Source: Dysgonomonas sp. BGC7 (GTDB lineage: Bacteria > Bacteroidota > Bacteroidia > Bacteroidales > Dysgonomonadaceae). Taken from it: a stretch of 64,000 bases of DNA. The notes under the pieces were generated by a model that worked only from the letters and a program-made list of their open reading frames with translations, had not been told where the DNA came from and searched no databases. The position numbers and the translations under genes are program-made. Positions 1 to 8,759 of the stretch are shown here, piece after piece. The stretch lies in assembly GCF_001261735.1 (NCBI RefSeq), contig NZ_CVRP01000001.1, forward strand, positions 186,001 through 250,000, written 5' to 3'. Position 1 is the first letter of the stretch. Every line of letters starts with the position of its first letter.

Positions 1-1874
1 AGAATGTGAAAATGTTTGAGCAATACGATGTCCAACGTAAGATATATACCCAAAATTGGGATATGGCTCCCGGCGAATATGTCTTGCAAAATCCATACTG
101 GGTCAATTACCGAAACTTACGAGAGAACAAGAAAGATCGTTACATGTTAAATGCCGGCTTAAACTATAAAGTGCTTGACTGGTTAACACTCTCTGGTCGT
201 GTTCGCTTAGATGATTCTCAGGAAAAGTCTACAAAGAAATATTATGCAACAACAAATACTCAGCTTACCGAGAATTCAACGAATGGTCTTTACGGAGAGA
301 GTACGCTGGACAATAGGCTAATATATGCCGATGCAATGGCGAGAGTAAATAAACGTTTTAATGAAGATTGGAGTTTAGATGCCTTTGCCGGCGCTTCTAT
401 ACAAGATACAAGAACATTTGTAAATGGTATCTCAGGCCCTATACGTGATGGTTCTGTTGATGGAGAAACTGCTCTTATTCCAAATGTATTTAATATACTT
501 CAAATAAGTAATTCTCTTTCTAAAAGAGATGTTTCCGGAATAAAAGAGCAACAACAATCTATTTTTGCAAGTGCAGAGGTTGGGTTTAAAAATTCATATT
601 ACTTATCAGCTACATTGCGTACAGACTGGCCATCACAGTTAGCTGGTCCCGAATCTGTAAATAGTTCTTTTACATATCCTTCGGTAGGAGGTTCGTTGAT
701 ATTATCCGAAATATTCAAGCTGCCCAAAGTAATAAACTATCTTAAGCTCAGGGGTTCTTATGCAGATGTAGGGTTAGCATTTCAACGATATTTGTCAAAT
801 CCTACCTATTCATGGACAGGAACACAATGGTCTACGACTTATGATTCTTACCCTATTAAGAATCTGAAACCGGAACGCACCCATTCATATGAAATAGGTC
901 TTACCGCAAAATTCCTTAATGACTTCAATTTTGACGCTACTTTGTATCATACTAATACTTTAGATCAGCTTATAAATACAGGGATTTCACCCGGATCAGG
1001 TTATAACACCATGTATATACAGACCGGAGATGTTCGTAACCAAGGTATTGAGCTTAGCCTGGGATATGCTAAGAAGTGGAAAAATTTTGCATGGAACAGC
1101 AATTTTACTTTTAGTGCTAACAGGAATAAAATAATGAAGCTTGCGGGGAATGTAACAAATTACGAAACAGGAGAAACCTTCTCTTTCTCTCATCTCGATA
1201 TGGGTAATCTTGGAGATGTTCATTACTTGGTTGCAGAAGGAGGTACTTTAGGTGATCTTTATTCGTCAGCAGATTTAGTTCGCGATAGCGATGGGAAAAT
1301 TTATGTTGATGAAAATGGTCAGGTGCAAGCTATCCGGGGAATAAAAGATATCTCTCAGTGGAAAAAATTGGGGAGTGTTTTCCCTAAAGCGAATTTGGCA
1401 TGGAGAAATGATTTTAGCTATAAAGGTATAAGTTTAGGTTTTCTTGTAACTGCACGTTTGGGTGGGGTTGTATTTTCTCGTACACAAGCTACTCTCGACT
1501 ATTTTGGCGTTTCAGATGCCTCAGCTGCAGCTCGTGATAATGGAGGAATCGAGATAGATGGAAATATGTTGGATGCTTATAATTGGTATAGTGTCGTAGC
1601 TAGTTCTGATGGCATACCTCAATACTATACATATAGTGCAACTAATGTTCGTTTGCAAGAAGCCTCTATTGGTTATACAATACCAAGAAAATGGACTAAA
1701 ATATGCGATGCGACAGTATCGGTAGTTGGCCGTAATTTATTGATGATCTACAAGAGAGCTCCATTCGATCCTGAATCTGTTTCTACAATTACTGACAATT
1801 ATTATCAGGGAATGGACTATTTTATTACTCCGAGTACAAGAAATATTGGTTTTAGTGTACGAGTGAAATTTTAA
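1..1874 (+). CDS. susC: SusC-family TonB-dependent outer-membrane transporter, C-terminal part (cut by window start)
   Basis: The reading frame is open at the first base, so the N-terminal half (signal peptide, any STN domain, carboxypeptidase-regulatory-like domain, plug) lies outside the window. What remains is about 620 residues of the TonB-dependent beta-barrel. It aligns along its length with the complete SusC at 35057-38410, starting near that protein's residue 505; shared stretches include QNPYW near the start, the YTYSATNVRLQE-type segment and a GFSVRVKF-type aromatic C-terminus typical of barrel insertion. Role by family: energised import of oligosaccharides across the outer membrane in complex with SusD. 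It is followed 12 bases later by susD, so the two are co-transcribed. The GTG at position 6 is not the real start. The truncation is an artefact of the window edge. Confidence 0.95.
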   Translation, partial: NVKMFEQYDVQRKIYTQNWDMAPGEYVLQNPYWVNYRNLRENKKDRYMLNAGLNYKVLDWLTLSGRVRLDDSQEKSTKKYYATTNTQLTENSTNGLYGESTLDNRLIYADAMARVNKRFNEDWSLDAFAGASIQDTRTFVNGISGPIRDGSVDGETALIPNVFNILQISNSLSKRDVSGIKEQQQSIFASAEVGFKNSYYLSATLRTDWPSQLAGPESVNSSFTYPSVGGSLILSEIFKLPKVINYLKLRGSYADVGLAFQRYLSNPTYSWTGTQWSTTYDSYPIKNLKPERTHSYEIGLTAKFLNDFNFDATLYHTNTLDQLINTGISPGSGYNTMYIQTGDVRNQGIELSLGYAKKWKNFAWNSNFTFSANRNKIMKLAGNVTNYETGETFSFSHLDMGNLGDVHYLVAEGGTLGDLYSSADLVRDSDGKIYVDENGQVQAIRGIKDISQWKKLGSVFPKANLAWRNDFSYKGISLGFLVTARLGGVVFSRTQATLDYFGVSDASAAARDNGGIEIDGNMLDAYNWYSVVASSDGIPQYYTYSATNVRLQEASIGYTIPRKWTKICDATVSVVGRNLLMIYKRAPFDPESVSTITDNYYQGMDYFITPSTRNIGFSVRVKF

Positions 1875-1886
1875 TTAGCAAAGATT

Positions 1887-3458
1887 ATGAAAATAAAAAT
1901 ATCTAACATATTTTTTGTAATTGTCGTACTGTTAGCAACTGTTGCATGTACAGCTAATTACGAAGATATTAACAAGAATCCTTATTCTACAGATTCGGAA
2001 GAGCAAGGTCGTGATGGATATAATATATCAGCTCCATTACGTACAATGCAATCTAATGTGATTTCAACAGATGTGAATAGATGTCATCAGACTGATATAT
2101 TACTAGGTGGGGCTTATGGTAGATATGCCTCTGAATCTAAAGCAAGTTCATGGCCGAACAAATTTTCAACCTTCGATGCTCCGGACGGTTGGTCGAGTGT
2201 GATGTTTGATGAGGTTATCCCAGAGGTATATCCCGCGTATATTAAGCTGAAAGGTCTTACCGATGATCAGATAACACTTTCTATAGCCGAGATTCTTAAA
2301 GTGCTAGCTATACACCGGGTTGCTGATGCATATGGTCCTATACCATACTCAAAGATTGGTGCTGATGGGGCAATTCAGGTTCCATATGATTCTCAAAAAG
2401 ATGTCTATATGAAGATGTTTGAAGAGCTTGATGCTGCAATAGATGCTTTGACAGAGCGACAAACGGGGTCAATAAGTACAAATGCAGATCTTATTTTTGG
2501 TGGAGATGTTGTAAAATGGATAAAGCTGGCTAATTCTGTCAAGCTACGTCTTGCTATGCGCATAGTATATGCTGAACCGAGTATAGCTAAGACAAAAGCT
2601 GAAGAGGCTGTAAATCATTCGATCGGAGTTATGACGTCGAATGATGATAATGCAGCTCTTTCTACTTTTGGCATTGATGGTAATCCTATAAATGTAGCAG
2701 TTAAGTATAACGATGGAGACAATCGCTCTGTAGCAGATATGACAGCATATATGAATGCTTATAAAGATCCTCGGAGAGCTGCGTATTTCTTAAAGTCAGG
2801 ATTTACTGGAGTAGATTATGCCGGTTATCGATCGGGAGTTTCTATTGGTAGTGTAAGCGAGTTTAAAGACTATTCTATTTTTAATATAAATAGAACAACT
2901 CCTTTGCAGTGGATGAATGTAGCAGAGGTTATGTTCCTGAGAGCTGAAGGTTCTTTACGTGGCTGGAATATGGGCGGAACAGCAGAGTCGTTTTACAATC
3001 AGGCCGTTACATTGTCTTTTAGTCAATGGGGTGTAACTGGTGCAGACACATATTTAGCAGATGCTACTTCTTTTCCTAATGGATATACAGACCCAAGTGG
3101 TAAATATTCTTATAATACACAATTATCGACTGTAACAGTAAAATGGAATACAGATGATGAAGCTAACTTTGAAAAGAGTCTTGAACGTATTATTATACAG
3201 AAGTGGCTGGCTAATTTCCCTTTAGGGCAAGAGGCATGGGCAGATCGTCGCCGTACCGGATATCCTGTTATGATTCCTGTTGTAGTAAATAATAGTCCAA
3301 ATAGCATATTAGCTAATTCGGATATTCCTAGAAGATGTCCTTATCCTGCACAGGAAGCAATTAACAACACTGCTAATTATACTGCTGCAGTTTCTATGTT
3401 AGGTGGTGCTGATAATATTGCTACTCGTGTGTGGTGGGATTGTAAACCTAATAAATGA
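1887..3458 (+). CDS. susD: SusD/RagB-family glycan-binding lipoprotein
   Basis: 523 residues with a lipoprotein signal ending TVAC (Cys21), followed by the NPYSTD-type segment common at SusD N-termini. The helical TPR-like core is seen in segments such as LKVLAIHRVADAYGPIPYS and KWIKLANSVKLRLAMRIVY, and the C-terminal part has the family pattern (EAWADRRRTGYP). By family it forms the extracellular lid on the SusC barrel and presents oligosaccharide to it. It sits 12 bases after the SusC stop. A full-length paralogue is at 38416. The substrate is inferred from the downstream GH18, GH92 and GH125 genes as mannose-rich N-glycan. Confidence 0.95.
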   Translation: MKIKISNIFFVIVVLLATVACTANYEDINKNPYSTDSEEQGRDGYNISAPLRTMQSNVISTDVNRCHQTDILLGGAYGRYASESKASSWPNKFSTFDAPDGWSSVMFDEVIPEVYPAYIKLKGLTDDQITLSIAEILKVLAIHRVADAYGPIPYSKIGADGAIQVPYDSQKDVYMKMFEELDAAIDALTERQTGSISTNADLIFGGDVVKWIKLANSVKLRLAMRIVYAEPSIAKTKAEEAVNHSIGVMTSNDDNAALSTFGIDGNPINVAVKYNDGDNRSVADMTAYMNAYKDPRRAAYFLKSGFTGVDYAGYRSGVSIGSVSEFKDYSIFNINRTTPLQWMNVAEVMFLRAEGSLRGWNMGGTAESFYNQAVTLSFSQWGVTGADTYLADATSFPNGYTDPSGKYSYNTQLSTVTVKWNTDDEANFEKSLERIIIQKWLANFPLGQEAWADRRRTGYPVMIPVVVNNSPNSILANSDIPRRCPYPAQEAINNTANYTAAVSMLGGADNIATRVWWDCKPNK

Positions 3459-3464
3459 TAAGTC

Positions 3465-4514
3465 ATGAATAAAATGCTTAAATCCAAAGTTATATATACT
3501 GTTTTTAGTCTCTTGTTAGTCTTTACCGCTTGTAGTGATTGGACTGAAACCGAAAGTCTCGATCTGGTAGAGGCTGATATAGAAAAAGATAATCCGGAAC
3601 TTTATGCTCAGTATCTGAGTAATCTTCGTGCATACCGAAATATAGACCATAAAATGACATATGTTTGGTTTGACAATATTAAGGATATGCCTAATAGTAG
3701 AGGGCAACGTATAAATGCGATACCGGATAGTGTGGATGTGGTGAACTTAACAAATCCGGAAGAATTATCTTCTTGGGTAATTTCTGATATGAAAAGTGTT
3801 CGTGAAAATAAAGGGATGAAATTTGTTTTCACTATAAGCTATCCTGATCTGGAGAAAGAATATGAGCAATATCTTTTGCAAAACGGAGAAACGGGAGATG
3901 AGACTGTCGATGGATTTTTGGCATATGCCGAGGAATTTGTGAACAAGAAGCTCTCAATCATTGATAAGTATAATTACGATGGAATTTCTGTCCTCTTTTA
4001 TGGAATGAAAACAACTCATTTGACTGAAGCTGCTAAAAAAGCATATTTGGCTAGAGAGAATGCATTTATGTCGAAGGTAAGCGGATGGGTTAGTCAGAAC
4101 TCTAATAAATTATTTATATTCGAAGGATATCCTCAGAACCTTACAGACAAATCTATCCTAAAAGAAGCTAAGTTTATTGTAATTCGTACCGAATCTTTAA
4201 AATATGCTTCAGGGCTTAGTTACGAAGTTCTTCTTTCTATCGAAGATGGAGTACCTACTGATCGCTTTGTTATAACAGTATCTACGAAGTCTCTTGATCC
4301 GACAGATCTAAAGACAGGCTACTATTACAATACAGAGAATGAATTAGTCTCTTGTATTCCTTTAGCAGCCGAGTGGATTGTTACATATGAATCGAAATTT
4401 ACTAAAGCAGGATTGGGTATATTGAACGTACAGAATGATTATTACAACTCAGGTAATAGTTATCAAAACATACGGAATGCTATTAGTACAATGAATCCTT
4501 CACCAAAAAAATGA
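3465..4514 (+). CDS. GH18-like lipoprotein with destroyed catalytic motif; probable surface glycan-binding protein
   Basis: 349 residues with a lipoprotein signal ending FTAC (Cys23). The fold is recognised by alignment with the intact GH18 at 40047: both have an ...IPDSVDVVNL/LPDSIDIVNL strand, a matching KGxxFV strand and a central YDG/LDG strand, and both end in MNPSP/MNPAA. Where GH18 enzymes carry DxxDxDxE, this protein reads DGISVLFYG (from D172): the two later aspartates and the catalytic glutamate are S175, L177 and Y179. Hydrolysis is therefore not expected. Position after susD fits a surface glycan-binding role, like the GH18-like binding proteins I recall from Bacteroides N-glycan loci. 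The frame is intact over its whole length, so this is a repurposed protein, not a pseudogene. It overlaps the next gene by 4 bases (ATGA). Confidence 0.85.
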   Translation: MNKMLKSKVIYTVFSLLLVFTACSDWTETESLDLVEADIEKDNPELYAQYLSNLRAYRNIDHKMTYVWFDNIKDMPNSRGQRINAIPDSVDVVNLTNPEELSSWVISDMKSVRENKGMKFVFTISYPDLEKEYEQYLLQNGETGDETVDGFLAYAEEFVNKKLSIIDKYNYDGISVLFYGMKTTHLTEAAKKAYLARENAFMSKVSGWVSQNSNKLFIFEGYPQNLTDKSILKEAKFIVIRTESLKYASGLSYEVLLSIEDGVPTDRFVITVSTKSLDPTDLKTGYYYNTENELVSCIPLAAEWIVTYESKFTKAGLGILNVQNDYYNSGNSYQNIRNAISTMNPSPKK

Positions 4515-5656
4515 AAGATATGAATAAAATAAAAATATGCATATTATGTCTATTGACTATTATGCTATTCTCCTGTAAAGAAGATTTTGAAAATTTTGAG
4601 AGCAAGGCATATATTAATTCAGATTCTAAACTGACCACATATTTAATTAAGCCTGATGTATCTACATATTCTGCTTCTTTGAATATAGTTGTTCCAAAAC
4701 CAGCTACACAGGATGTTGAGTTTACCTTCAAAGCTGATGCATCTCTTGTTGGGTCTTATAATAATATATTCTCAGACAATGCAGTAATACTTCCTTCCGA
4801 CTATTACACTATATCAAAAGCAAATGTGAAGATAGCGAAGGAAAGTGTACGCTCTACTGATATAGATATTGAATTTAATGATATCAATCAGCTTGATCGT
4901 AATACTGTATATGTATTACCTGTTACTATAGCCAATGCTGGTATGCAGCTGGTAGAAAGTGCCCGTACACATTATTATTTATTTAAAGGAGGAGCTCTTA
5001 TCAACTGGGCAGGAGACATCGAAGAGAATTATTTCCCTGTAAAATGGGGCAACAGTTCACTTGTTAGCGGAATGAGCGAGATAACTATAGAGAGTATGCT
5101 ATATCTACGCCAAGCTGAAAGAGATGGATCTGATAGTCATATTATGACATTCTTCGGAGTAGAAAATGGTTTCTTGATCCGCCTTGGCGACACCTTCGAA
5201 GCAGGACAAATAATGGTCGTAAAAGGATCTGGTAAATATCCGGATAATGCGAATGATCGTACAAAAGCTCCTGTCGGAAGATGGTTCCATTTAGCTGTAA
5301 CATACGATTCGTCAAATCTTATTAAGATATATATTGATGGTGTGTTGAAATCAACTAGTACAGCCTCTAGTGGAACAGTTAATCTTGCGTCTAGCTGCTA
5401 TATTGGATATTCATATAATTCCAATCGCTGGTGGCCGGGAATGATTGCAGAAACACGTGTATGGAATAAAGCCCGGACACAGGACGAGATTACTACTTAT
5501 ATGTATGGTGTAACCTCAGATGCAGAGGGACTTGTTGCTTATTGGAAATTTGATGAGGGTAATGGTAATACTATAACCGATTATAGTGGCAATAACTCTT
5601 CTATTACGGCAAATTCGGCATTGAAATGGACCAGCGTGTCGTTACCTGAAGAATAA
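4511..5656 (+). CDS. DUF1735 + LamG-like surface glycan-binding lipoprotein
   Basis: 381 residues. The lipobox is MLFSC (Cys22). Residues about 30-160 match the DUF1735 beta-sandwich found in Bacteroidota glycan-binding proteins and endoglycosidases (pattern ...VYVLPVTIANA...). Residues about 165-375 form a concanavalin/LamG-like domain, with segments PVGRWFHLAVTYD and IKIYIDGV and a final EGLVAYWKFDEG. This combination is typical of surface proteins that bind or position glycans for SusCD. The start overlaps the preceding stop as ATGA, which suggests translational coupling; a second ATG three codons later (4520) is equally possible. The paralogue at 41029 in PUL2 has the same architecture and gene position. 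Confidence 0.88.
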   Translation: MKDMNKIKICILCLLTIMLFSCKEDFENFESKAYINSDSKLTTYLIKPDVSTYSASLNIVVPKPATQDVEFTFKADASLVGSYNNIFSDNAVILPSDYYTISKANVKIAKESVRSTDIDIEFNDINQLDRNTVYVLPVTIANAGMQLVESARTHYYLFKGGALINWAGDIEENYFPVKWGNSSLVSGMSEITIESMLYLRQAERDGSDSHIMTFFGVENGFLIRLGDTFEAGQIMVVKGSGKYPDNANDRTKAPVGRWFHLAVTYDSSNLIKIYIDGVLKSTSTASSGTVNLASSCYIGYSYNSNRWWPGMIAETRVWNKARTQDEITTYMYGVTSDAEGLVAYWKFDEGNGNTITDYSGNNSSITANSALKWTSVSLPEE

Positions 5657-7080
5657 TGTCTATTAATAAAAATTATCAAGAAATGAAACATTATAAAATA
5701 TTCAAAACATATATACTTGTACCCAGTATAATGGCAATAATGTCGTTCGTGATGTCATGCACTGATGATGTCGTGGTTACAACCGGAGATTACGGAAAAT
5801 ATGAAGCCGTAAACAGTCCGTATGGGTATATCAAAAATGCTATTGCTCCATCAGAGAGGCTAGTCGATTTGTATCAAACAAATGTAGTCAGGAAAGTACA
5901 AATAGGTCTGACTAAGGCTATGAATCATGCTGTGGATATGAAGATTTCTGTTGATGAAAGTATTCTTGCTGTTTATAACAGTACCAACAATCAGAACTAT
6001 CCAATGTTGCCGGCATCTTTAGTCACTATTGGTCAAAGTGGAGATATTGTTATTCCTCCGGGATATACGACTTCCGAACCAATAAATATAACAATTTCAT
6101 CATCGGCTGATCTTGTTGAAGGAAAGACTTATGCTATACCTTTACGTATATCAACAAATGATGGTGAAGTGAAGCTGACAGATTCTCAAAAACAATACAT
6201 CTTCTTTGTTGTAGCACAAGGAGAACGTCTTAATCCTGAAAAAAGTGCAGGCTATAAAGTTGTTAGTTGTATGGAAACCGGAGATGTAGACCCTCGTATT
6301 CATTGTGAATTCTTTCTTTCTAATGAAGGTAAACCTCTTTTCGATTATGTAATCTTATTCTCAGGAAACTTAAATTATAATGCTTCTAGTGGTAAGGTAT
6401 ATCTTCATACTAACAATAGTGTTGGGGCTATACTGAATAATAGAGACAGATACATAAAGCCACTACAAGATATGGGTATAAAAGTTATCCTTGGGCTTAT
6501 GGGTAATCATGATCCGGCAGGAGTATCTCATCTACAAGAAGCTACGGCCATTGAATTTGTTAATTCTCAATTGAAGCCGGCTATAGAAGCTTATGGCCTT
6601 GATGGTGTCTTTTGGGATGATGAATATACTTCGGCTAATGCATCTATTCCAGGATTTTCTTCTGCGAGCAAAGCCAATGCATCAAGGCTTATTTTTGAAA
6701 CAAAGAGAGCCATGCCCGATAAATTAAATATGGTATTTGCTTATTCTACCATTTCATCTTTAAATGAGATTGATGGTGTTAAATCCGGAGAGTATGTTGA
6801 CTTCTATATTTCCAATTATGGTAGTACAATTGGTGTAGGAAACTTCCCCGGATCAACTACTAAGCAAGGAATGCCAAGACCATATGAGTTTGCATTACAA
6901 AGCACAGGTTCTCCATCGACTATTGTCAGTGGTAACTGGGGAGGTATTATGGTATTTGCTTTGAGTGAACATCGCAGTAACTGGAACTCATTCGGACTTC
7001 CGGCATTGAGGACTATTGCGAGTACAATGTTCAAAGATGAGCTTTATTATACAGGGAAAAGCTATCCTGTAGAATGGTAA
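5656..7080 (+). CDS. DUF1735-GH18 endo-beta-N-acetylglucosaminidase-like lipoprotein
   Basis: 474 residues. Lipobox VMSC (Cys35), then a DUF1735 domain (about 50-190), then a GH18 barrel (about 200-470). The active-site strand reads GLDGVFWDDEY, ending in D321-D322-E323. Relative to the Endo H type DGVDFDDEY, the catalytic Asp-x-Glu pair is kept but the first Asp of DxDxE is Phe. The architecture matches Bacteroides endoglycosidases of the BT3987 type (known to cut high-mannose N-glycans in the chitobiose core), so the predicted reaction is GlcNAc-beta-1,4-GlcNAc cleavage at the cell surface, feeding SusCD. The A of the start shares the preceding TAA. A start at 5683 (codon 10) gives a tidier signal peptide. 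Activity is likely but depends on tolerance of the F318 substitution. Confidence 0.87.
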   Translation: MSINKNYQEMKHYKIFKTYILVPSIMAIMSFVMSCTDDVVVTTGDYGKYEAVNSPYGYIKNAIAPSERLVDLYQTNVVRKVQIGLTKAMNHAVDMKISVDESILAVYNSTNNQNYPMLPASLVTIGQSGDIVIPPGYTTSEPINITISSSADLVEGKTYAIPLRISTNDGEVKLTDSQKQYIFFVVAQGERLNPEKSAGYKVVSCMETGDVDPRIHCEFFLSNEGKPLFDYVILFSGNLNYNASSGKVYLHTNNSVGAILNNRDRYIKPLQDMGIKVILGLMGNHDPAGVSHLQEATAIEFVNSQLKPAIEAYGLDGVFWDDEYTSANASIPGFSSASKANASRLIFETKRAMPDKLNMVFAYSTISSLNEIDGVKSGEYVDFYISNYGSTIGVGNFPGSTTKQGMPRPYEFALQSTGSPSTIVSGNWGGIMVFALSEHRSNWNSFGLPALRTIASTMFKDELYYTGKSYPVEW

Positions 7081-7108
7081 TATTCTATATCTAAAAAATG
7101 ATTATTGT

Positions 7109-8644
7109 ATGAAAAAGTTATTAATTATATTAATATCGTTAGCAGCGTTTCTTATAAGCTGTAGTGACGATAATGATAATACAGGCAGCTTTGAAAACCA
7201 AAATCTCTCTCTGAGTGCTGAAGCTATTATTTTAGATGTGCAGGGTAACGTCTCAGAAGGAGCTCAAAATACTATTACTGTAACATCTACGGCCGACTGG
7301 AAACTAACCGGAGATGTTTCTTGGTGCACTCCTTCTGTTACTAAAGGCAATACAGGAACAACAGTGACTTTTACTGCTGAAAAAAATAATACAGGAGAAT
7401 ACAGAGAAGTGAACTTATTTTTCATTTGTGGCGATGCTGCTAAGAAATTTACAGTGAAACAGTTTCCTGAAGGAGTAGTTGAGTTCATAAACTTGAGTGA
7501 TACTTATACGATGAGTAACATTGGGGGACGGATGACTGTAAAGGTAAATACTAATCTTGATGTTTTTAATACTGAAATATCAGAGGATTGGGTATCGATA
7601 CGTGCAGAGAAAGATAATTCGGAAACGAAATGGGTACAGTTTGTTTTTGATGCGAACAAAACGTTCTATGATAGACCTGTGACTATTACGATGTTTAAAG
7701 GAACTGATTTTGAGAAATCTTTTGTTGTAACTCAGACTAAATTTACTGGAGTTATAATAACAGGAACATCTGACTATGAATTTGGTGTAGAAGGAGGAAA
7801 AGTAACTGTAACAGCAAGTGCAAACGTCAATTTTAGTACTTCTATAACGACAGCTAATGCTGCATGGATAAGTGCTGTAGAGACATCTTCATCGGGTACT
7901 GATGTTATAACAAAAACTTTTGAAATTACTTGTGCAGCCGGAGCTTGGACTCGTAATGGGATTGTAACGCTGTCTCCTATATCAGGAACATCTGCTGTGA
8001 TAAATATATCTCAAGTAGATCCGAATCCCGAATTATTTAGTGTTCCAGACAAAGTCTTTGCCGATCGTCTGGTTTCTCTCGGATACATTGTTGCTAAAGA
8101 TAGTAAGTATTATATGACTTATTTGGGTTATACTGCGACATCTTTGTCATTTGGCTCTAGTTCTTATTCAGCAATGGAGTCTGTGGAAGGAATTGAACGC
8201 TTTGTTAACTTAACATCTCTGTCTTTGCAATATGTGAATGTAAGGAAACTGGATCTGAGTAAAAATACTAAAATTACGACCCTGACAAGCAATTATTTGC
8301 CTCTGGAAGAACTCATCTTAGGAGATCTTTCTCTGACATCTCGTTCTATAACTTATTTGTATAATTATTACAATAATACAAATAGAGCTAAGTCGTTTAC
8401 AGCGTCGAGTAGTAAATTAACAAGCCTTTCATTAGCTCATACTTCAACTGCATCTTATGATGAAGTGGAATGGATTGATGTTACTAGATGTCCTGCACTA
8501 ACATCTCTTAATTGCAATCGTAACAGTGGCAACTTGAAGTTCATTTATGTGACTGCTGCACAGAAAGCTGCGTATGATGGTGGTACCCTTGCTATTACAA
8601 CGAATGCTAATTTTGATAAGACAACAGGAATTGTTGTAAAATAA
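7109..8644 (+). CDS. Lipoprotein with three BACON domains and a leucine-rich C-terminus
   Basis: 511 residues with lipobox LISC (Cys18). Three successive beta-sandwich repeats of BACON type are visible at about 33-118, 122-210 and 214-302. Each has a W-containing strand (ADWKL, EDWVSI, AAWISA) and ends in a VKQ, VTQ or ISQ strand. Residues about 340-480 have leucine-rich-repeat-like spacing (LTSLSL, VRKLDLS, LEELILGDL, LTSLSLAH). BACON domains are common in Bacteroidota carbohydrate-binding surface proteins and often act as spacers, so this is probably the outermost binding protein of PUL1. No catalytic motif was seen. It is the last gene before a strong terminator and has no counterpart in PUL2. 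Confidence 0.8.
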   Translation: MKKLLIILISLAAFLISCSDDNDNTGSFENQNLSLSAEAIILDVQGNVSEGAQNTITVTSTADWKLTGDVSWCTPSVTKGNTGTTVTFTAEKNNTGEYREVNLFFICGDAAKKFTVKQFPEGVVEFINLSDTYTMSNIGGRMTVKVNTNLDVFNTEISEDWVSIRAEKDNSETKWVQFVFDANKTFYDRPVTITMFKGTDFEKSFVVTQTKFTGVIITGTSDYEFGVEGGKVTVTASANVNFSTSITTANAAWISAVETSSSGTDVITKTFEITCAAGAWTRNGIVTLSPISGTSAVINISQVDPNPELFSVPDKVFADRLVSLGYIVAKDSKYYMTYLGYTATSLSFGSSSYSAMESVEGIERFVNLTSLSLQYVNVRKLDLSKNTKITTLTSNYLPLEELILGDLSLTSRSITYLYNYYNNTNRAKSFTASSSKLTSLSLAHTSTASYDEVEWIDVTRCPALTSLNCNRNSGNLKFIYVTAAQKAAYDGGTLAITTNANFDKTTGIVVK

Positions 8645-8660
8645 TATAAATTACTTATTC

Positions 8661-8688
8661 AATACCCCTGCATATTTGCAGGGGTATT
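8661..8688 (+). terminator. Rho-independent-type terminator closing the PUL1 surface operon
   Basis: A perfect 12-bp inverted repeat (AATACCCCTGCA / TGCAGGGGTATT) with a 4-base TATT loop begins 16 bases after the BACON gene stop and is followed by CTTTAAA. It separates the surface-protein genes from the mannosidase genes. Confidence 0.85.
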
Positions 8689-8759
8689 CTTTAAACACAT
8701 AATACTCCTTTTCTATCAAGAATAAGGATGGGTTGTAAAAGTCTATTTATTAGATTAAT

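Noticed and set aside
6-1874. Apparent complete gene starting at GTG 6
   Set aside because: The frame continues upstream of the window and the protein aligns with the middle of a full SusC, so the start is an artefact of the window edge.
3465-4514. Possible pseudogene because the GH18 active site is gone
   Set aside because: No stop or frameshift, normal lipoprotein signal, 4-base coupling with the next gene; better explained as a binding protein.
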